A DNA stretch of 64,000 nt from Prochlorococcus sp. AG-409-G20 (GTDB lineage: Bacteria > Cyanobacteriota > Cyanobacteriia > PCC-6307 > Cyanobiaceae), in assembly GCA_003215775.1 (NCBI GenBank), contig QCJW01000007.1, positions 1-64,000 on the forward strand, read 5' to 3'. Position 1 is the first letter of the stretch; every line of letters begins with the position of its first letter. This document shows, piece after piece, positions 1 to 9,809 of this stretch. The translations under genes and the position numbers were made by a program. Below the pieces are notes generated by a model, which was not told the DNA's origin, ran no database searches, and saw only the letters and a list, made by a program, of their open reading frames with translations.

Positions 1-75
1 AGTGCCATCGAAGCCCTTATGGGTATTAATACTCACGAGAGCGAAGCCCTCTTGTCGGCAAGGCTGTTTATTTGA
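1..75 (+). CDS. 3' end of an upstream protein gene (partial)
   Basis: From base 1 an open frame runs 24 codons to a TGA at 73-75. Its composition (ALMGINTHESEALLSARLF) looks like a real protein C-terminus, and no gene on the other strand explains this stretch. The start lies outside the window, so the family cannot be named. Bases 76-167 hold nothing recognisable apart from the probable leader of the next gene. Confidence 0.4.
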   Translation, partial: SAIEALMGINTHESEALLSARLFI

Positions 76-167
76 TTAAGTATGTTTTCGTGGATTGGAA
101 CCCTTTAATCCATTCTTAAAGTTAAATGTCCAAATAGGCACCACAAACTGCATCGAGAGAACTCTAA

Positions 168-1796
168 ATGACGAGAAGCTCTTCATTGATCGAGTCTAAA
201 CGACAAAAATCGCATGAAGTTATTTGCGAAAAAGAAAGTGTTCTTCTTGTTAGATTACCTTGCAATCCTATCTTCCCGATTGGTCCGATATATTTAGCCG
301 ATCATTTACATAAATGCTTTCCCAAGCTAAAGCAGAAGATAATTGATTTAGCTGCAGTTCCATTACCTGACGTAGAAAGAATATTAATATCACAGATCAA
401 TGAATTAAAGCCATCATTACTTATCTATTCTTGGAGAGATATACAAATTTACGCTCCTGTCGATGGAAGAGGAGGCAATCCATTACAAAATTCTTTCGAG
501 GTATTCTATTCGAAAAATATAATCAGGAAACTAAAAGGAGCAATAGGAGGATTGCAATTAATAAGGAGTCATTATGGAGAGATAAGGCGAAATCAGAGTC
601 TCATCAAGAAAGGACTTAAATGCGCTAAACATCATCGCAAAAACGCTAAGGCAGTCATAGGAGGAGGCGCAGTAAGTGTTTTTTACGAACAACTTGGAAA
701 AGTACTACCTAAAGGGACAATCATCTCTCTCGGGGAAGGAGAGCCGTTACTAGAGAAGTTACTGCGAGGAGAAAAAATAGAGAATGAAAGGTGTTTTCTT
801 GCTGGAGAATCCCCTCGAGCAGGCCTCATACATGAACAACCTCAAAGCCTTCCAAAAACTGCTTGCGACTATAAATATATAAGCTCTATCTGGAGCCAAC
901 TTGAGTGGTATCTGGAAGGAGGTGATTTCTATGCTGGCGTTCAAACGAAAAGAGGCTGTCCACATAACTGTTGTTATTGTGTCTACACGATTGTAGAAGG
1001 GAAAAAAGTAAGGCTAAATCCTATCAAAGAAGTTATCAATGAAATGCGTCAATTATACGACCTTGGAGTACGTAGCTTTTGGTTCACAGATGCACAATTT
1101 ATACCTACAAAGAGCCATATCAAAGAAGCCAAAGAACTATTAAAAGCAATTAAAGAAGAGGGACTAGAGGACATTCAATGGGCAGCTTATATAAGAGCCG
1201 ATAATCTTGACAAAGAATTAGCAGAACTAATGGTTGAAACAGGAATGAGTTACTTTGAAATCGGCATAACTTCTGGGTCTCAGGAATTAGTTAGAAAAAT
1301 GCGTATGGGTTATAATCTTCGCACAGTTCTTGATAATTGCAGGCTACTCGCAGACTCAGGTTTTCAAGACAATGTATCAGTAAATTATTCATTTAACGTT
1401 ATTGATGAACGACCTGAAACGATCAGACAAACCATTGCTTACCATCGAGAGTTAGAAAATATTTTTGGCAAGAATAAAGTTGAGCCATCTATCTTCTTTA
1501 TCGGTTTACAACCTCATACTCATCTCGAGCAATATGCTTTTGAGAAGAAAATAATTAAACCTGGATATAATCCCATGAGCATGATGCCCTGGACTGCTCG
1601 CAAGCTTCTGTGGAACCCTGAGCCAATGGGAAGCAAGTTTGGCGCAATATGCCTAGAAGCCTTTGAGCAAGAAGGAAATAATTTTGGCAAAGCTGTTTTC
1701 AACTTACTCGAAAGAAATTACGGTAAATCCTCCTTAGAAGAATCTTTGAGAGCCCCTCTCACTGGATTCCGAACTATTGCTAATGCAAAGAACTGA
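168..1796 (+). CDS. B12-binding-type radical SAM protein, substrate unknown
   Basis: A 542-residue putative Fe-S oxidoreductase. Residues about 24-200 look like a cobalamin-binding-type Rossmann domain (VLLVRLPCNPIFPIGPIYLA at the start, IGGGAVSVF and LGEGEP later). The radical SAM core follows, with the CxxxCxxC 4Fe-4S motif at C264, C268 and C271 (RGCPHNCCYC). The lone Cys next to the motif (C269) is unusual. Members of this broad superfamily (the BchE and PhpK type) carry out methylations, cyclisations and rearrangements, but nothing here fixes the substrate. The ATG at 168 has no clear Shine-Dalgarno. The last 79 bases overlap the convergent CPBP gene tail to tail, so the two 3' ends share DNA. 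The family assignment is firm; the function is not. Confidence 0.8.
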   Translation: MTRSSSLIESKRQKSHEVICEKESVLLVRLPCNPIFPIGPIYLADHLHKCFPKLKQKIIDLAAVPLPDVERILISQINELKPSLLIYSWRDIQIYAPVDGRGGNPLQNSFEVFYSKNIIRKLKGAIGGLQLIRSHYGEIRRNQSLIKKGLKCAKHHRKNAKAVIGGGAVSVFYEQLGKVLPKGTIISLGEGEPLLEKLLRGEKIENERCFLAGESPRAGLIHEQPQSLPKTACDYKYISSIWSQLEWYLEGGDFYAGVQTKRGCPHNCCYCVYTIVEGKKVRLNPIKEVINEMRQLYDLGVRSFWFTDAQFIPTKSHIKEAKELLKAIKEEGLEDIQWAAYIRADNLDKELAELMVETGMSYFEIGITSGSQELVRKMRMGYNLRTVLDNCRLLADSGFQDNVSVNYSFNVIDERPETIRQTIAYHRELENIFGKNKVEPSIFFIGLQPHTHLEQYAFEKKIIKPGYNPMSMMPWTARKLLWNPEPMGSKFGAICLEAFEQEGNNFGKAVFNLLERNYGKSSLEESLRAPLTGFRTIANAKN

Positions 1797-2602
1797 ACCA
1801 TCAAAACCAATGTCAAAATTACTATGCCTAAATAGCCACCTATCGGATTAAAGCTTCCATCACCTGTTCCTAAAATCCACCAAGTGGGGTTTGGCGAAAG
1901 TACAACCAAGTCATTAGAAACAGCAAACCATAGCCCAACTAGGCCGCCATGGAAACCAATACAAGTCCACAAAGACCCATCATTAAATTTGCGAAAAAGT
2001 GCAAGGACAATTCCTAATAAAAACAAACCAAGGCATAACCCTATAAGAGTTGGCAAATTAAGATCAAATCGAATATGAGCTAAGCTAAAAATTAATGCCT
2101 GAAGAACTAAGCTATACCTAGGAGAATAAAGATACTTCAGTTCCAACCACAACCATGATCTAAAGACTAATTCCTCTGCAAAACCAACTCCAAAACCAAG
2201 AAAAATTGCATTCAGCAAATTCTTTCCACTCAAAAAACCTAACCAAATACCTGAGGATGTATATAGCAAGGCAATTAAAATAAATAAAATTAAAACAACT
2301 GCTAAGAGAAATCCTTGCAATAGCTGACTAAAAGCAACTCTTTTACTAGAGCCAGCCAGACCCAATAACTGCCAGGGGTTTGACTGACGCCAACGGAACC
2401 TTGTCCAAGCAGGCAGTAAAATAACAAATAAAAAAAATGTAATTATTGTCCCAAATAATCTAATTTGATCAGAATAATAATCTGCAAAAATAATAAAAAA
2501 GGGAATTGTAATTATCCAGCCAAGAAAATAAAGGGCTGGAATGAATATCAATGTTGGCAGCAAATTCTTTTGTTGCAGCAAATATTTAATACTATCAACC
2601 AC
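1718..2602 (-). CDS. CPBP-family intramembrane metalloprotease
   Basis: A 294-residue, very hydrophobic protein with about seven or eight predicted membrane spans. It carries the CPBP (Abi/CAAX) signature: EExxxR at E143-E144-R148, FxxxH at F172-H176, and a further membrane-embedded His at H218. These are the residues that bind the metal and water in Rce1-type glutamic proteases. Cyanobacterial members are mostly of unknown substrate; some relatives process prenylated proteins or bacteriocins. The start is GTG. It lies 11 bases downstream of clpS on the same strand and may be co-transcribed with it. Its 3' end overlaps the radical SAM gene by 79 bases. Confidence 0.85.
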   Translation of the reverse strand: MVDSIKYLLQQKNLLPTLIFIPALYFLGWIITIPFFIIFADYYSDQIRLFGTIITFFLFVILLPAWTRFRWRQSNPWQLLGLAGSSKRVAFSQLLQGFLLAVVLILFILIALLYTSSGIWLGFLSGKNLLNAIFLGFGVGFAEELVFRSWLWLELKYLYSPRYSLVLQALIFSLAHIRFDLNLPTLIGLCLGLFLLGIVLALFRKFNDGSLWTCIGFHGGLVGLWFAVSNDLVVLSPNPTWWILGTGDGSFNPIGGYLGIVILTLVLMVQFFALAIVRNPVRGALKDSSKEDLP

Positions 2603-2613
2603 AAAGACTAAAG

Positions 2614-2952
2614 TCAGTTTTCTTTCTCAATTGTACTAGTAAGACCCTTCATGTTCAGCGTCTCTGAATAAAATTCAGCAGGCTCAAGGTCGCATACTAT
2701 GACAAGGCCTACTCCATTATTATGCGCTTCCAGCATAATGCTTATTGCATCCTGTTCGCTAAGCCTTGGTACAACCTGTCTCAAGGTAATAACAACATAT
2801 TCCATTGAATTAACAGGGTCATTATGAAGAAGTACTTTATATAAAGGAGAATTACTCTTTAGTAATTCCTTATCCTTTTCGAGCAATTCAGCGGTCCCAA
2901 GAGTTCCAACAGCTAAGTCAAAAATACTCAATGGCGATACTAAATACGTCAT
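2614..2952 (-). CDS. clpS: ClpS, adaptor of the Clp protease
   Basis: A 112-residue ClpS. Adaptors of this family bind the N-domain of ClpC/ClpA and hand over proteins bearing destabilising N-terminal residues. The core motif is present (LLHNDPVNSMEYVV, N44-D45 and M50-E51), as is the ligand-pocket His (H77 in LEAHNNG). The second Asp of the canonical NDD is Pro46, a change that may alter N-degron preference; cyanobacteria usually have two ClpS paralogues. The N-terminal 35 residues form a variable extension. ATG start. The gene lies 44 bases downstream of dapL on the same strand. Confidence 0.9.
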   Translation of the reverse strand: MTYLVSPLSIFDLAVGTLGTAELLEKDKELLKSNSPLYKVLLHNDPVNSMEYVVITLRQVVPRLSEQDAISIMLEAHNNGVGLVIVCDLEPAEFYSETLNMKGLTSTIEKEN

Positions 2953-2996
2953 ATTTGTCTATGGTAATTTTCAGATAGGAGATTACATTAGATCAA

Positions 2997-4223
2997 CTAC
3001 AGAGCTGCTATACGATTCATAGCAGTCTGTACATTTTCACGGCTATTGAATGCTGATAAACGAAAATAACCCTCACCAGCAGCCCCAAATCCACTACCAG
3101 GCGTGCCAACAACATTAGCCTCTTGCAATAAATAATCAAAGAAAGTCCATGAATCCATACCTTCTGGTACTTTAATCCATACGTATGGAGCATTGTCTCC
3201 TCCAAAAACTTTCAAACCTGCTTCAATCAAGGATGTTTTAATCAAGGTAGAGTTTTCCATATAGAAAGAAACTAACTTCTTAATTTGAGACTTCCCTTCA
3301 CTTGAATAGGCTGCCTCAGCTCCTCGCTGAATAATATAACTAACACCATTAAATTTAGTACTCTGACGACGATTCCACAGATTCCATAGTTCAACCAATT
3401 TACCATCTTTAGACTTTCCAAATAACGTCTTAGGAATAACAGAAAATGCACAACGAGTTCCTGTAAAACCAGCATTTTTAGAGAATGATCTAAATTCAAT
3501 CGCACATTCACGAGCTCCATCGATTTCATATATTGAATGTGGTATCTCCTCAGATTGAATAAAAGCCTCATAAGCAGCATCAAACAGAATCAAAGCTTCT
3601 TGCTTATTTGCATAATCAACCCATTTAGATAATTGTTCTTGAGTGGCGACAGCACCTGTCGGATTATTAGGGAAGCACAAGTAAATCAAATCAACAGGTT
3701 CTTTAGGAAGTTCTGGTTCAAAATTATTTGCCGCACTAATTGGCAAATAGGTTAGGCCTCCATACCTTCCTTCCTCTTCTAATTCTCCAGTTCTTCCTGA
3801 CATAACATTGCTATCAACATATACGGGATAAACGGGATCCGTAACAGCTATGCGATTGCCATCTCCTAGGATGTCAAGAATATTGCTACTGTCACACTTT
3901 GAGCCATCAGAAATAAAAATCTCTTCTGGACTTATTTCACATCCGCGGGCCTGGAAATCATTTTGAGCAATTTTTTGACGTAACCATTCATAACCTTGTT
4001 CTGGGCCATAACCACGAAATCCATCAACTGTCCCCATTTCATCGATAGCTAATTTCATTGCCTGGCGGCATGCATTAGGAAGTGGCTCTGTTACATCTCC
4101 GATACCTAAGCGAATCAAGTCAGCACTAGGATTTATTTCCATAAACCCTGTCACTCTTCTTGCAATCTCAGGGAATAAATATCCTGCCTTCAACTTGAGA
4201 TAATTTCCGTTAACTTGAATCAC
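2997..4223 (-). CDS. dapL: LL-diaminopimelate aminotransferase
   Basis: A 408-residue PLP aminotransferase that converts tetrahydrodipicolinate directly to LL-diaminopimelate using glutamate. This is the one-step lysine and peptidoglycan route used by cyanobacteria and plants. The N-terminus ([20 protein letters not shown]) is diagnostic of DapL. The PLP lysine is in [12 protein letters not shown], and the NNPTG and DAAYE motifs of fold-type I enzymes are present. The start is GTG; no upstream ATG is in frame. It begins 53 bases from the divergent radical SAM/DUF2344 gene, so the two promoters are packed into one short gap. Confidence 0.95.
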   Translation of the reverse strand: MIQVNGNYLKLKAGYLFPEIARRVTGFMEINPSADLIRLGIGDVTEPLPNACRQAMKLAIDEMGTVDGFRGYGPEQGYEWLRQKIAQNDFQARGCEISPEEIFISDGSKCDSSNILDILGDGNRIAVTDPVYPVYVDSNVMSGRTGELEEEGRYGGLTYLPISAANNFEPELPKEPVDLIYLCFPNNPTGAVATQEQLSKWVDYANKQEALILFDAAYEAFIQSEEIPHSIYEIDGARECAIEFRSFSKNAGFTGTRCAFSVIPKTLFGKSKDGKLVELWNLWNRRQSTKFNGVSYIIQRGAEAAYSSEGKSQIKKLVSFYMENSTLIKTSLIEAGLKVFGGDNAPYVWIKVPEGMDSWTFFDYLLQEANVVGTPGSGFGAAGEGYFRLSAFNSRENVQTAMNRIAAL

Positions 4224-4276
4224 TTGAGAGAATTTGATTGATTATCAGCATCTTGCTATGAAAAGAGCCTTTTCGG

Positions 4277-7003
4277 GTGGAAATAAGTCCATACGATGTA
4301 AGAAGAATGAACAAAACCTCTTTGTCCCTTGCATCTCATTCTTCGAATCAGAGCAACGAGCGCAATGCTCCAATTGACTTTGAGGGTCTAGTTGATAATC
4401 ACATCAATAAGCCTGGACGATATATCGGACAAGAATTAGGTGTATCAACAAGGAATTGGGACAAAGCGAGAGTGCGCTGGGCTCTGACTTATCCAGAGAT
4501 TTATGAAGTAGGAGCAAGCAATCTTGGCCACATAATCCTTTACTCAATTCTCAATAAATTACCTAATCAACTTTGCGACAGGGCATATCTGCCTGGAGTT
4601 GATTTAGCTAAAAAGCTTAGAGATCAATCTCAACCATTGTTTGGAGTAGAAACACGTAGGCCGCTATTTGCATTCGACATTCTCGGATTCAGTCTTAGTT
4701 ATGAGCTTGGCGCAACAAATATCCTCGAAATGCTGGATCTTGCCCAATTAAAACTTTATGCATCTGAACGAGGAGATCTTCCAATTAACGATCCAGCTGC
4801 GCCTCCTTTGATATTTGCTGGAGGTCCAACAGCAACTAGCAATCCTGAACCTTATGCAGAATTCTTTGACTTTTTTGCACTAGGGGATGGAGAAGAACTC
4901 TTACCTGAAATTGGCTTGGTTATTTCTGAGGCAAACCAACACAGCCTGAGCAGATCAGCAACTCTTCTTGACCTATCAGAGATTCCAGGCATTTATGTTC
5001 CTTCTCTTTATTTAGTTGATCCCCAAAAAACTTCCTTTATCCCAATTAATCCATCTATCAACAAAAAAATCCTTCGTCGTGTTGCAACACCAATTCCTCA
5101 TTATTCAACTGGTCTAGTACCGAATATAGAAACCATCCATGACAGATTAACTATCGAAATCAGACGTGGTTGCACTCGAGGATGCCGATTTTGTCAGCCA
5201 GGCATGCTCACTCGACCCGCTAGAGATGTTGAACCTGATCAGATTATTAATGCCGTAGAAAAAGGAATGGAAAAAACTGGATATAGCGATTTCTCACTAC
5301 TTTCACTTAGCTGTAGTGATTATTTAGCTCTTCCTGCAGTTGGGGTTGAACTTAGAAATCGACTAGCAGATAAAAATGTATCCCTTCAGCTTCCCAGCCA
5401 AAGAGTCGACAGATTCAATGATGACATTGCTCATATTCTTGGAGGAAGTCGTAAAACAGGACTCACTTTTGCTCCTGAAGCAGGCACCCAAAAGTTACGC
5501 GACATAGTTAACAAAGGTTTAACTGATGAAGACTTGATAAATGGCATTCGAAAAGCCATGGAAAACGGTTACAGAAAAGTCAAGTTATATTTCATGATCG
5601 GCTTACCTGGCGAAACAGATGGTGATGTTATTGGGATAAGTAATACTTGTAAGATGTTGCAAGAAAAATGCAAAGATTTAGGTAGGCTTCATCTAAATAT
5701 CACAATCAGCAATTTTACCCCTAAACCTCATACTCCATTTCAATGGCATAGTGTATCCACTAGAGAGTTTGAGAGAAAACAAAGAATACTTAGGAAAGAA
5801 TTTAATCAATTAAAAGGTGTAAAAGTTAACTTCACAGATGTGCGTCTATCTGCAATGGAAGATTTTATTGGGAGAGGTGACAGAAGATTAGCCAAAGTTA
5901 TTGAAAAAGCCTGGAAAGACGGCGCAGGCATGGATGCCTGGTTCGAATCATTAGACCGTACCTATACAGCTTGGACAAATGCGATCAAACTATCTGGACT
6001 TTCTAGTTCCTATAGAAAAATTGAAATGGGTGATTGGAGTTCTATCGAGTCTTTATCCAAAAAAGAATTGCTAAATTTCTGTAATCTTCCTCTACCTTGG
6101 GATCATATTGACACTGGCATAGACAAAAGGTGGCTCGCAAATGATCTTATAAATGCTTTAAACGCTAAAACAATACCTGATTGTTCATTCAACAGTTGTA
6201 GCAGTTGTGGAGTGTGTGGAACTGAATTAGGCCACAACATCATTATCGACCCACCAGAAGTACCAAATCAATATATTAAACAGAAGCCTCCTACTAATAA
6301 AGAATGTCGCATAAGGTTCTATTTTACAAAAACATCGCCTATTACACTACTTAGTCACTTAGATATTGTAAGGATATTTGAAAGAGCTCTCCGAAGAAGT
6401 AACTTACCTGTTAGTTATTCAGAAGGGTTTCATCCTCTTCCAAAAATAAAGCTTGCTCTTGCCTTGCCATTAGGAGTAGAAGCCTATGGTGAAATAATGG
6501 AGATCGACTTTACCCAGAAACTTGAATGCAAAAGAATAGTTGAGACAATTCAAAAGACTTTACCTAATGGTCTTAATCTGACAAAAGCTATAAATGTTCC
6601 TCTTAACACTCCAAGCCTTGCGAAACAATTAGATGCAGCTATTTGGAGTTTCACACTAGAGCATGAAGAAGGAGCAATAGCGAACTATTTTCAATGGCAA
6701 CAAGCAGTCAATTCAATAATGAATGCAGACGAACTAATATGGATTGACAATGACAAGAAAGGTCGAAAACGGACGAGAGACTGCAGACCGGGGCTAAATT
6801 ATCTAAGACTCAAAAGCACGTGCCCAAAAGGTCAGGAAGAACTACCTTTGAAGACTGTTCAGTTTGAATTCAAAACAATTATCGATGTGATGGGACGAAG
6901 CTTAAAGCCTGTTCAAATAAAATACTGGCTAGAAAAAGATTTGAAAAGCAATTTTATTATTAAAAGCTCAGCAAGAGATGAACTTCTCTTATGCGAGTGC
7001 TAA
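4277..7003 (+). CDS. TIGR03960-type radical SAM protein fused to DUF2344
   Basis: A 908-residue fusion. The N-terminal half is a B12-binding-like domain followed by a radical SAM core with C299, C303 and C306 (RRGCTRGCRFCQPG). A Cys-rich linker (CSSCGVCG) follows at about 645-650, then a C-terminal DUF2344/TIGR03936 domain (HLDIVRIFERALRRSNLPVS, EGFHPLPKIKLALALPLGVE). In many bacteria these two parts are encoded just upstream of RNase E/G, and the same order holds here with rne 263 bases downstream. The reaction is not established; the linkage suggests a role in RNA or ribosome modification (inference). The open frame begins at GTG 4277. ATG 4307 is an alternative, since the first 10 residues look unconserved. 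Confidence 0.85.
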   Translation: MEISPYDVRRMNKTSLSLASHSSNQSNERNAPIDFEGLVDNHINKPGRYIGQELGVSTRNWDKARVRWALTYPEIYEVGASNLGHIILYSILNKLPNQLCDRAYLPGVDLAKKLRDQSQPLFGVETRRPLFAFDILGFSLSYELGATNILEMLDLAQLKLYASERGDLPINDPAAPPLIFAGGPTATSNPEPYAEFFDFFALGDGEELLPEIGLVISEANQHSLSRSATLLDLSEIPGIYVPSLYLVDPQKTSFIPINPSINKKILRRVATPIPHYSTGLVPNIETIHDRLTIEIRRGCTRGCRFCQPGMLTRPARDVEPDQIINAVEKGMEKTGYSDFSLLSLSCSDYLALPAVGVELRNRLADKNVSLQLPSQRVDRFNDDIAHILGGSRKTGLTFAPEAGTQKLRDIVNKGLTDEDLINGIRKAMENGYRKVKLYFMIGLPGETDGDVIGISNTCKMLQEKCKDLGRLHLNITISNFTPKPHTPFQWHSVSTREFERKQRILRKEFNQLKGVKVNFTDVRLSAMEDFIGRGDRRLAKVIEKAWKDGAGMDAWFESLDRTYTAWTNAIKLSGLSSSYRKIEMGDWSSIESLSKKELLNFCNLPLPWDHIDTGIDKRWLANDLINALNAKTIPDCSFNSCSSCGVCGTELGHNIIIDPPEVPNQYIKQKPPTNKECRIRFYFTKTSPITLLSHLDIVRIFERALRRSNLPVSYSEGFHPLPKIKLALALPLGVEAYGEIMEIDFTQKLECKRIVETIQKTLPNGLNLTKAINVPLNTPSLAKQLDAAIWSFTLEHEEGAIANYFQWQQAVNSIMNADELIWIDNDKKGRKRTRDCRPGLNYLRLKSTCPKGQEELPLKTVQFEFKTIIDVMGRSLKPVQIKYWLEKDLKSNFIIKSSARDELLLCEC

Positions 7004-7265
7004 TCTCATTACAGAGCAAACACTAACGGGCGCCTCCGCCATTTGTGTGTCTCAGCCTTTCTTACCCCCAATCGTGAGGTAACTCAGGCATCTTGTAACT
7101 CACAGAATCAGATCTGTCACGCTGTTGCAAATTTAATAGGAGCATCGCCTCCGTCTATTTATTCCATTGGCCTTCAGTCTTAAATCAAATACCAATTACT
7201 AGCAGAAATCCCTGCAAGTTCTTAGAACGATTCAGAGCTGAGATGGCTCCCACCTTTTTTGATAT
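7004..7265 (+). promoter_or_regulatory. Leader/promoter region of rne, no gene seen
   Basis: A gap of 262 bases before rne. Its 5' part has GC-richer pieces and the last part is pyrimidine-rich with a T6 run (7255-7260) just before the ATG. There is no Shine-Dalgarno. rne transcripts in other bacteria carry long autoregulatory leaders; by analogy this gap may do the same, but I see no defined fold. Confidence 0.3.
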
Positions 7266-9197
7266 ATGCCTCAGCAAATTGTCATTGCTGAGCAGCTGCG
7301 TATAGCAGCCTTGCTCACAGATGAGAAAGTTGAAGAATTAATCGTTGCCCAAGGTCGATACCAGATAGGGGACGTTTATTTAGGCACAGTTGACAATGTC
7401 CTCCCTGGGATTGATGCAGCCTTTGTAAACATTGGAGAAAGTGAAAAAAATGGTTTTATTCATGTCACAGACTTAGGTCCTCTACGACTTAAAAAGGGTG
7501 CTGCCGGAATAACAGAGCTGCTTGAACCTCGACAAAAGGTACTGGTTCAAGTCATGAAGGAGCCAACTGGAACCAAAGGGCCCCGACTGACAGGAAACCT
7601 TGCCTTGCCAGGGCGGTATCTAATACTTCAACCTCATGGGCAAGGGGTAAATATCTCAAGAAAAATAAATGCTGAAAGTGAAAGGAATAGATTAAGAGCT
7701 CTGGGAGTTCTAATTAAACCTCCAGGCTCAGGTTTATTAATACGAACAGAAGCCAATAATATTAGCGAAGATCTACTGATTGATGACCTAGAGGGATTAC
7801 TAAAGCAATGGGAGGCAATACAGCAAGCTGCCATTAATTGCACACCACCAACTCTTCTTAATCGTGATGAAGATTTTATTCATAGGGTGCTCAGAGATCA
7901 TATAAATACTGATATTCAAAGAGTTGTCGTAGAAAGCGACTTAGAAAAAGAACGAGTCAATCAGTTCCTTGGGCAAGACTGTCCAGACCTCTTGATTGAG
8001 TCTCACTCTGAGTCAACTACGCTGCTTGAACACTTTCGTATAAACGCAGCGATTCGAGATGCTCTTAGACCAAGAGTAGAGCTCCCTTCAGGTGGATACA
8101 TAATTATTGAGCCAACCGAAGCACTAACTGTTATTGATGTCAATTCAGGTTCATTTACCAGATCGGCAAATGCGCGGGAAACAGTTTTATGGACAAATTG
8201 CGAAGCAGCAATAGAAATTGCTCGCCAATTGAAACTTCGCAACATTGGAGGAGTCATTATCATTGACTTCATAGATATGGAGTCTCGTAAAGATCAACTT
8301 CAATTACTAGAACATTTCACCTCAGCAATCAAAAATGATTCAGCTCGTCCTCAAATAGCTCAACTTACTGAACTAGGTTTAGTAGAACTTACCAGAAAAC
8401 GTCAGGGACAAAATATTTATGAATTATTTGGACGACCATGCTCTAGCTGTGCAGGATTAGGACATGTTGCACTTTTGCCAGGAAAGGATGATCTTCAACC
8501 AGCTGCCACTGCTAGTGGAATAGTTCGATCTTCTATCTCAAAGGCTGAGGTACAAGTTTCCTCAGACATTAGTAACGCCAGACGAAAAAAGGGTGGCAAA
8601 GCGAGAACCAACAATGATCTGGCACCTGATGAAGAAAACAGTCAAACCATTAGTGACTTTGACCAAGAAGGCAATATCACTGAAACCAGTGAAGAGAATG
8701 TAAATCAAGATATTTCCCACCACCGTCAAGATCCAGAAGTTATAGCAGTCCATATGGATGAAGAACAAGAAGAAGTATTTGGATTACTAGGCTTTAGCCC
8801 TTCACTCTTATTAGAAAATGACTATGAGAAAGAGCATGTGTTAGTCCGGATAGTAAGGCCTGGAGAAGATGAGGAGACAATTCTTGAAGAAGCTAGACAA
8901 CAAATTGCATCCAATGCAGTTCGAAAAAGGAGAAGAGGAAGAGGGCCTTCCAAGGGAAGTAATAAGTCTGGGATAGAAATTAATGAAGCAATAGATAACG
9001 AAGAAGTATTGAAAAACGAATCTGAACATAAAAAAGACGATGTTGTTGAAGAAGTCATTCCTATTTCAAATATTGAAGAGACAGAGTCAGAAGAGATAAC
9101 CTTTAGCAATTCGGCTGACAATGAAGATCAAGAGCAACAGATTGAAGATCCTCGAAGAAGAAGAAGAAGGTCTTCTGCGTCAAATTCAAATGAATAA
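7266..9197 (+). CDS. rne: Ribonuclease E/G family endoribonuclease (short cyanobacterial type)
   Basis: A 643-residue RNase E. The S1 RNA-binding domain spans about 35-120 and is followed by the 5'-sensor/RNase H-like and DNase I-like regions. The catalytic aspartates correspond to D291 (VIDVNSG) and D334 (IIIDFIDM), 43 residues apart as in E. coli D303/D346. The Zn-link pair is C392/C395 (CSSCAG). The enzyme starts mRNA decay and processes stable RNAs. The C-terminal 230 residues are acidic and low-complexity and end in a run of six arginines, matching the short Arg-rich segment that binds PNPase in cyanobacteria (established knowledge). ATG start. It is preceded by a 262-base gap that must hold its leader. 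Confidence 0.95.
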   Translation: MPQQIVIAEQLRIAALLTDEKVEELIVAQGRYQIGDVYLGTVDNVLPGIDAAFVNIGESEKNGFIHVTDLGPLRLKKGAAGITELLEPRQKVLVQVMKEPTGTKGPRLTGNLALPGRYLILQPHGQGVNISRKINAESERNRLRALGVLIKPPGSGLLIRTEANNISEDLLIDDLEGLLKQWEAIQQAAINCTPPTLLNRDEDFIHRVLRDHINTDIQRVVVESDLEKERVNQFLGQDCPDLLIESHSESTTLLEHFRINAAIRDALRPRVELPSGGYIIIEPTEALTVIDVNSGSFTRSANARETVLWTNCEAAIEIARQLKLRNIGGVIIIDFIDMESRKDQLQLLEHFTSAIKNDSARPQIAQLTELGLVELTRKRQGQNIYELFGRPCSSCAGLGHVALLPGKDDLQPAATASGIVRSSISKAEVQVSSDISNARRKKGGKARTNNDLAPDEENSQTISDFDQEGNITETSEENVNQDISHHRQDPEVIAVHMDEEQEEVFGLLGFSPSLLLENDYEKEHVLVRIVRPGEDEETILEEARQQIASNAVRKRRRGRGPSKGSNKSGIEINEAIDNEEVLKNESEHKKDDVVEEVIPISNIEETESEEITFSNSADNEDQEQQIEDPRRRRRRSSASNSNE

Positions 9198-9203
9198 CCC
9201 AAA

Positions 9204-9809
9204 GTGCGAATTGCAGGAGTTGACGAGGTTGGTCGTGGAAGCTTGTTTGGACCGGTCTTTGCTGGAGCTGTTATTTTAAATAACAAGGCTGCAGCAGACT
9301 TGCTTAAATTAGGACTAAAAGACAGTAAATTGTTATCAGCAAAAAAAAGATCTGCACTTATTCCCGAAATAAAATCATTATCTTCTGGCTGGGCTCTAGG
9401 GCAAGCATCATCTAACGAGATTGATAAATTTGGAATAAGATTGGCTACTGAAAAAGCCATGATTCGTGCTTTACTTAAATTACCTTTCCCTATAGAAATG
9501 GTTCTGGTAGATGGAGTTTTACCCATTCGCAATTGGAAAGGATTTCAGAAGACATTAGTAAGAGGTGAAAGTCAGTCACTCGCAATAGCAGCAGCAAGTG
9601 TTTTAGCCAAAGAAGCTAGAGACAAACTTATACGAAGCTTATCTAATAAATACCCAGGTTATAGTCTTGATAAAAATGTTGGGTATGGCACTAAAGATCA
9701 TCGTTTAGCCCTTATCAAACAAGGTCCTACAAAATTGCATCGTTATTCATTCTTATCAAAAATACTTGTCAATAGGAATTGTGCTAATCAAGGTAAAGAT
9801 TTTTCCTGA
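9204..9809 (+). CDS. rnhB: Ribonuclease HII
   Basis: A 201-residue RNase HII that removes ribonucleotides and RNA primers from DNA duplexes. The signature [19 protein letters not shown] carries the catalytic Asp-Glu pair; further acidic ligands lie in KDSKLL and MVLVDGV. It starts at GTG 9204, six bases after the rne stop, which fits translational coupling in an rne-rnhB operon. Its last 22 bases overlap the convergent DUF1997 gene. Confidence 0.93.
   Translation: MRIAGVDEVGRGSLFGPVFAGAVILNNKAAADLLKLGLKDSKLLSAKKRSALIPEIKSLSSGWALGQASSNEIDKFGIRLATEKAMIRALLKLPFPIEMVLVDGVLPIRNWKGFQKTLVRGESQSLAIAAASVLAKEARDKLIRSLSNKYPGYSLDKNVGYGTKDHRLALIKQGPTKLHRYSFLSKILVNRNCANQGKDFS

Noticed and set aside
7240-7260. 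Intrinsic terminator before rne
   Set aside because: Only a 4-bp GAGC/GCTC stem separated from the T-run by five bases; too weak to claim.
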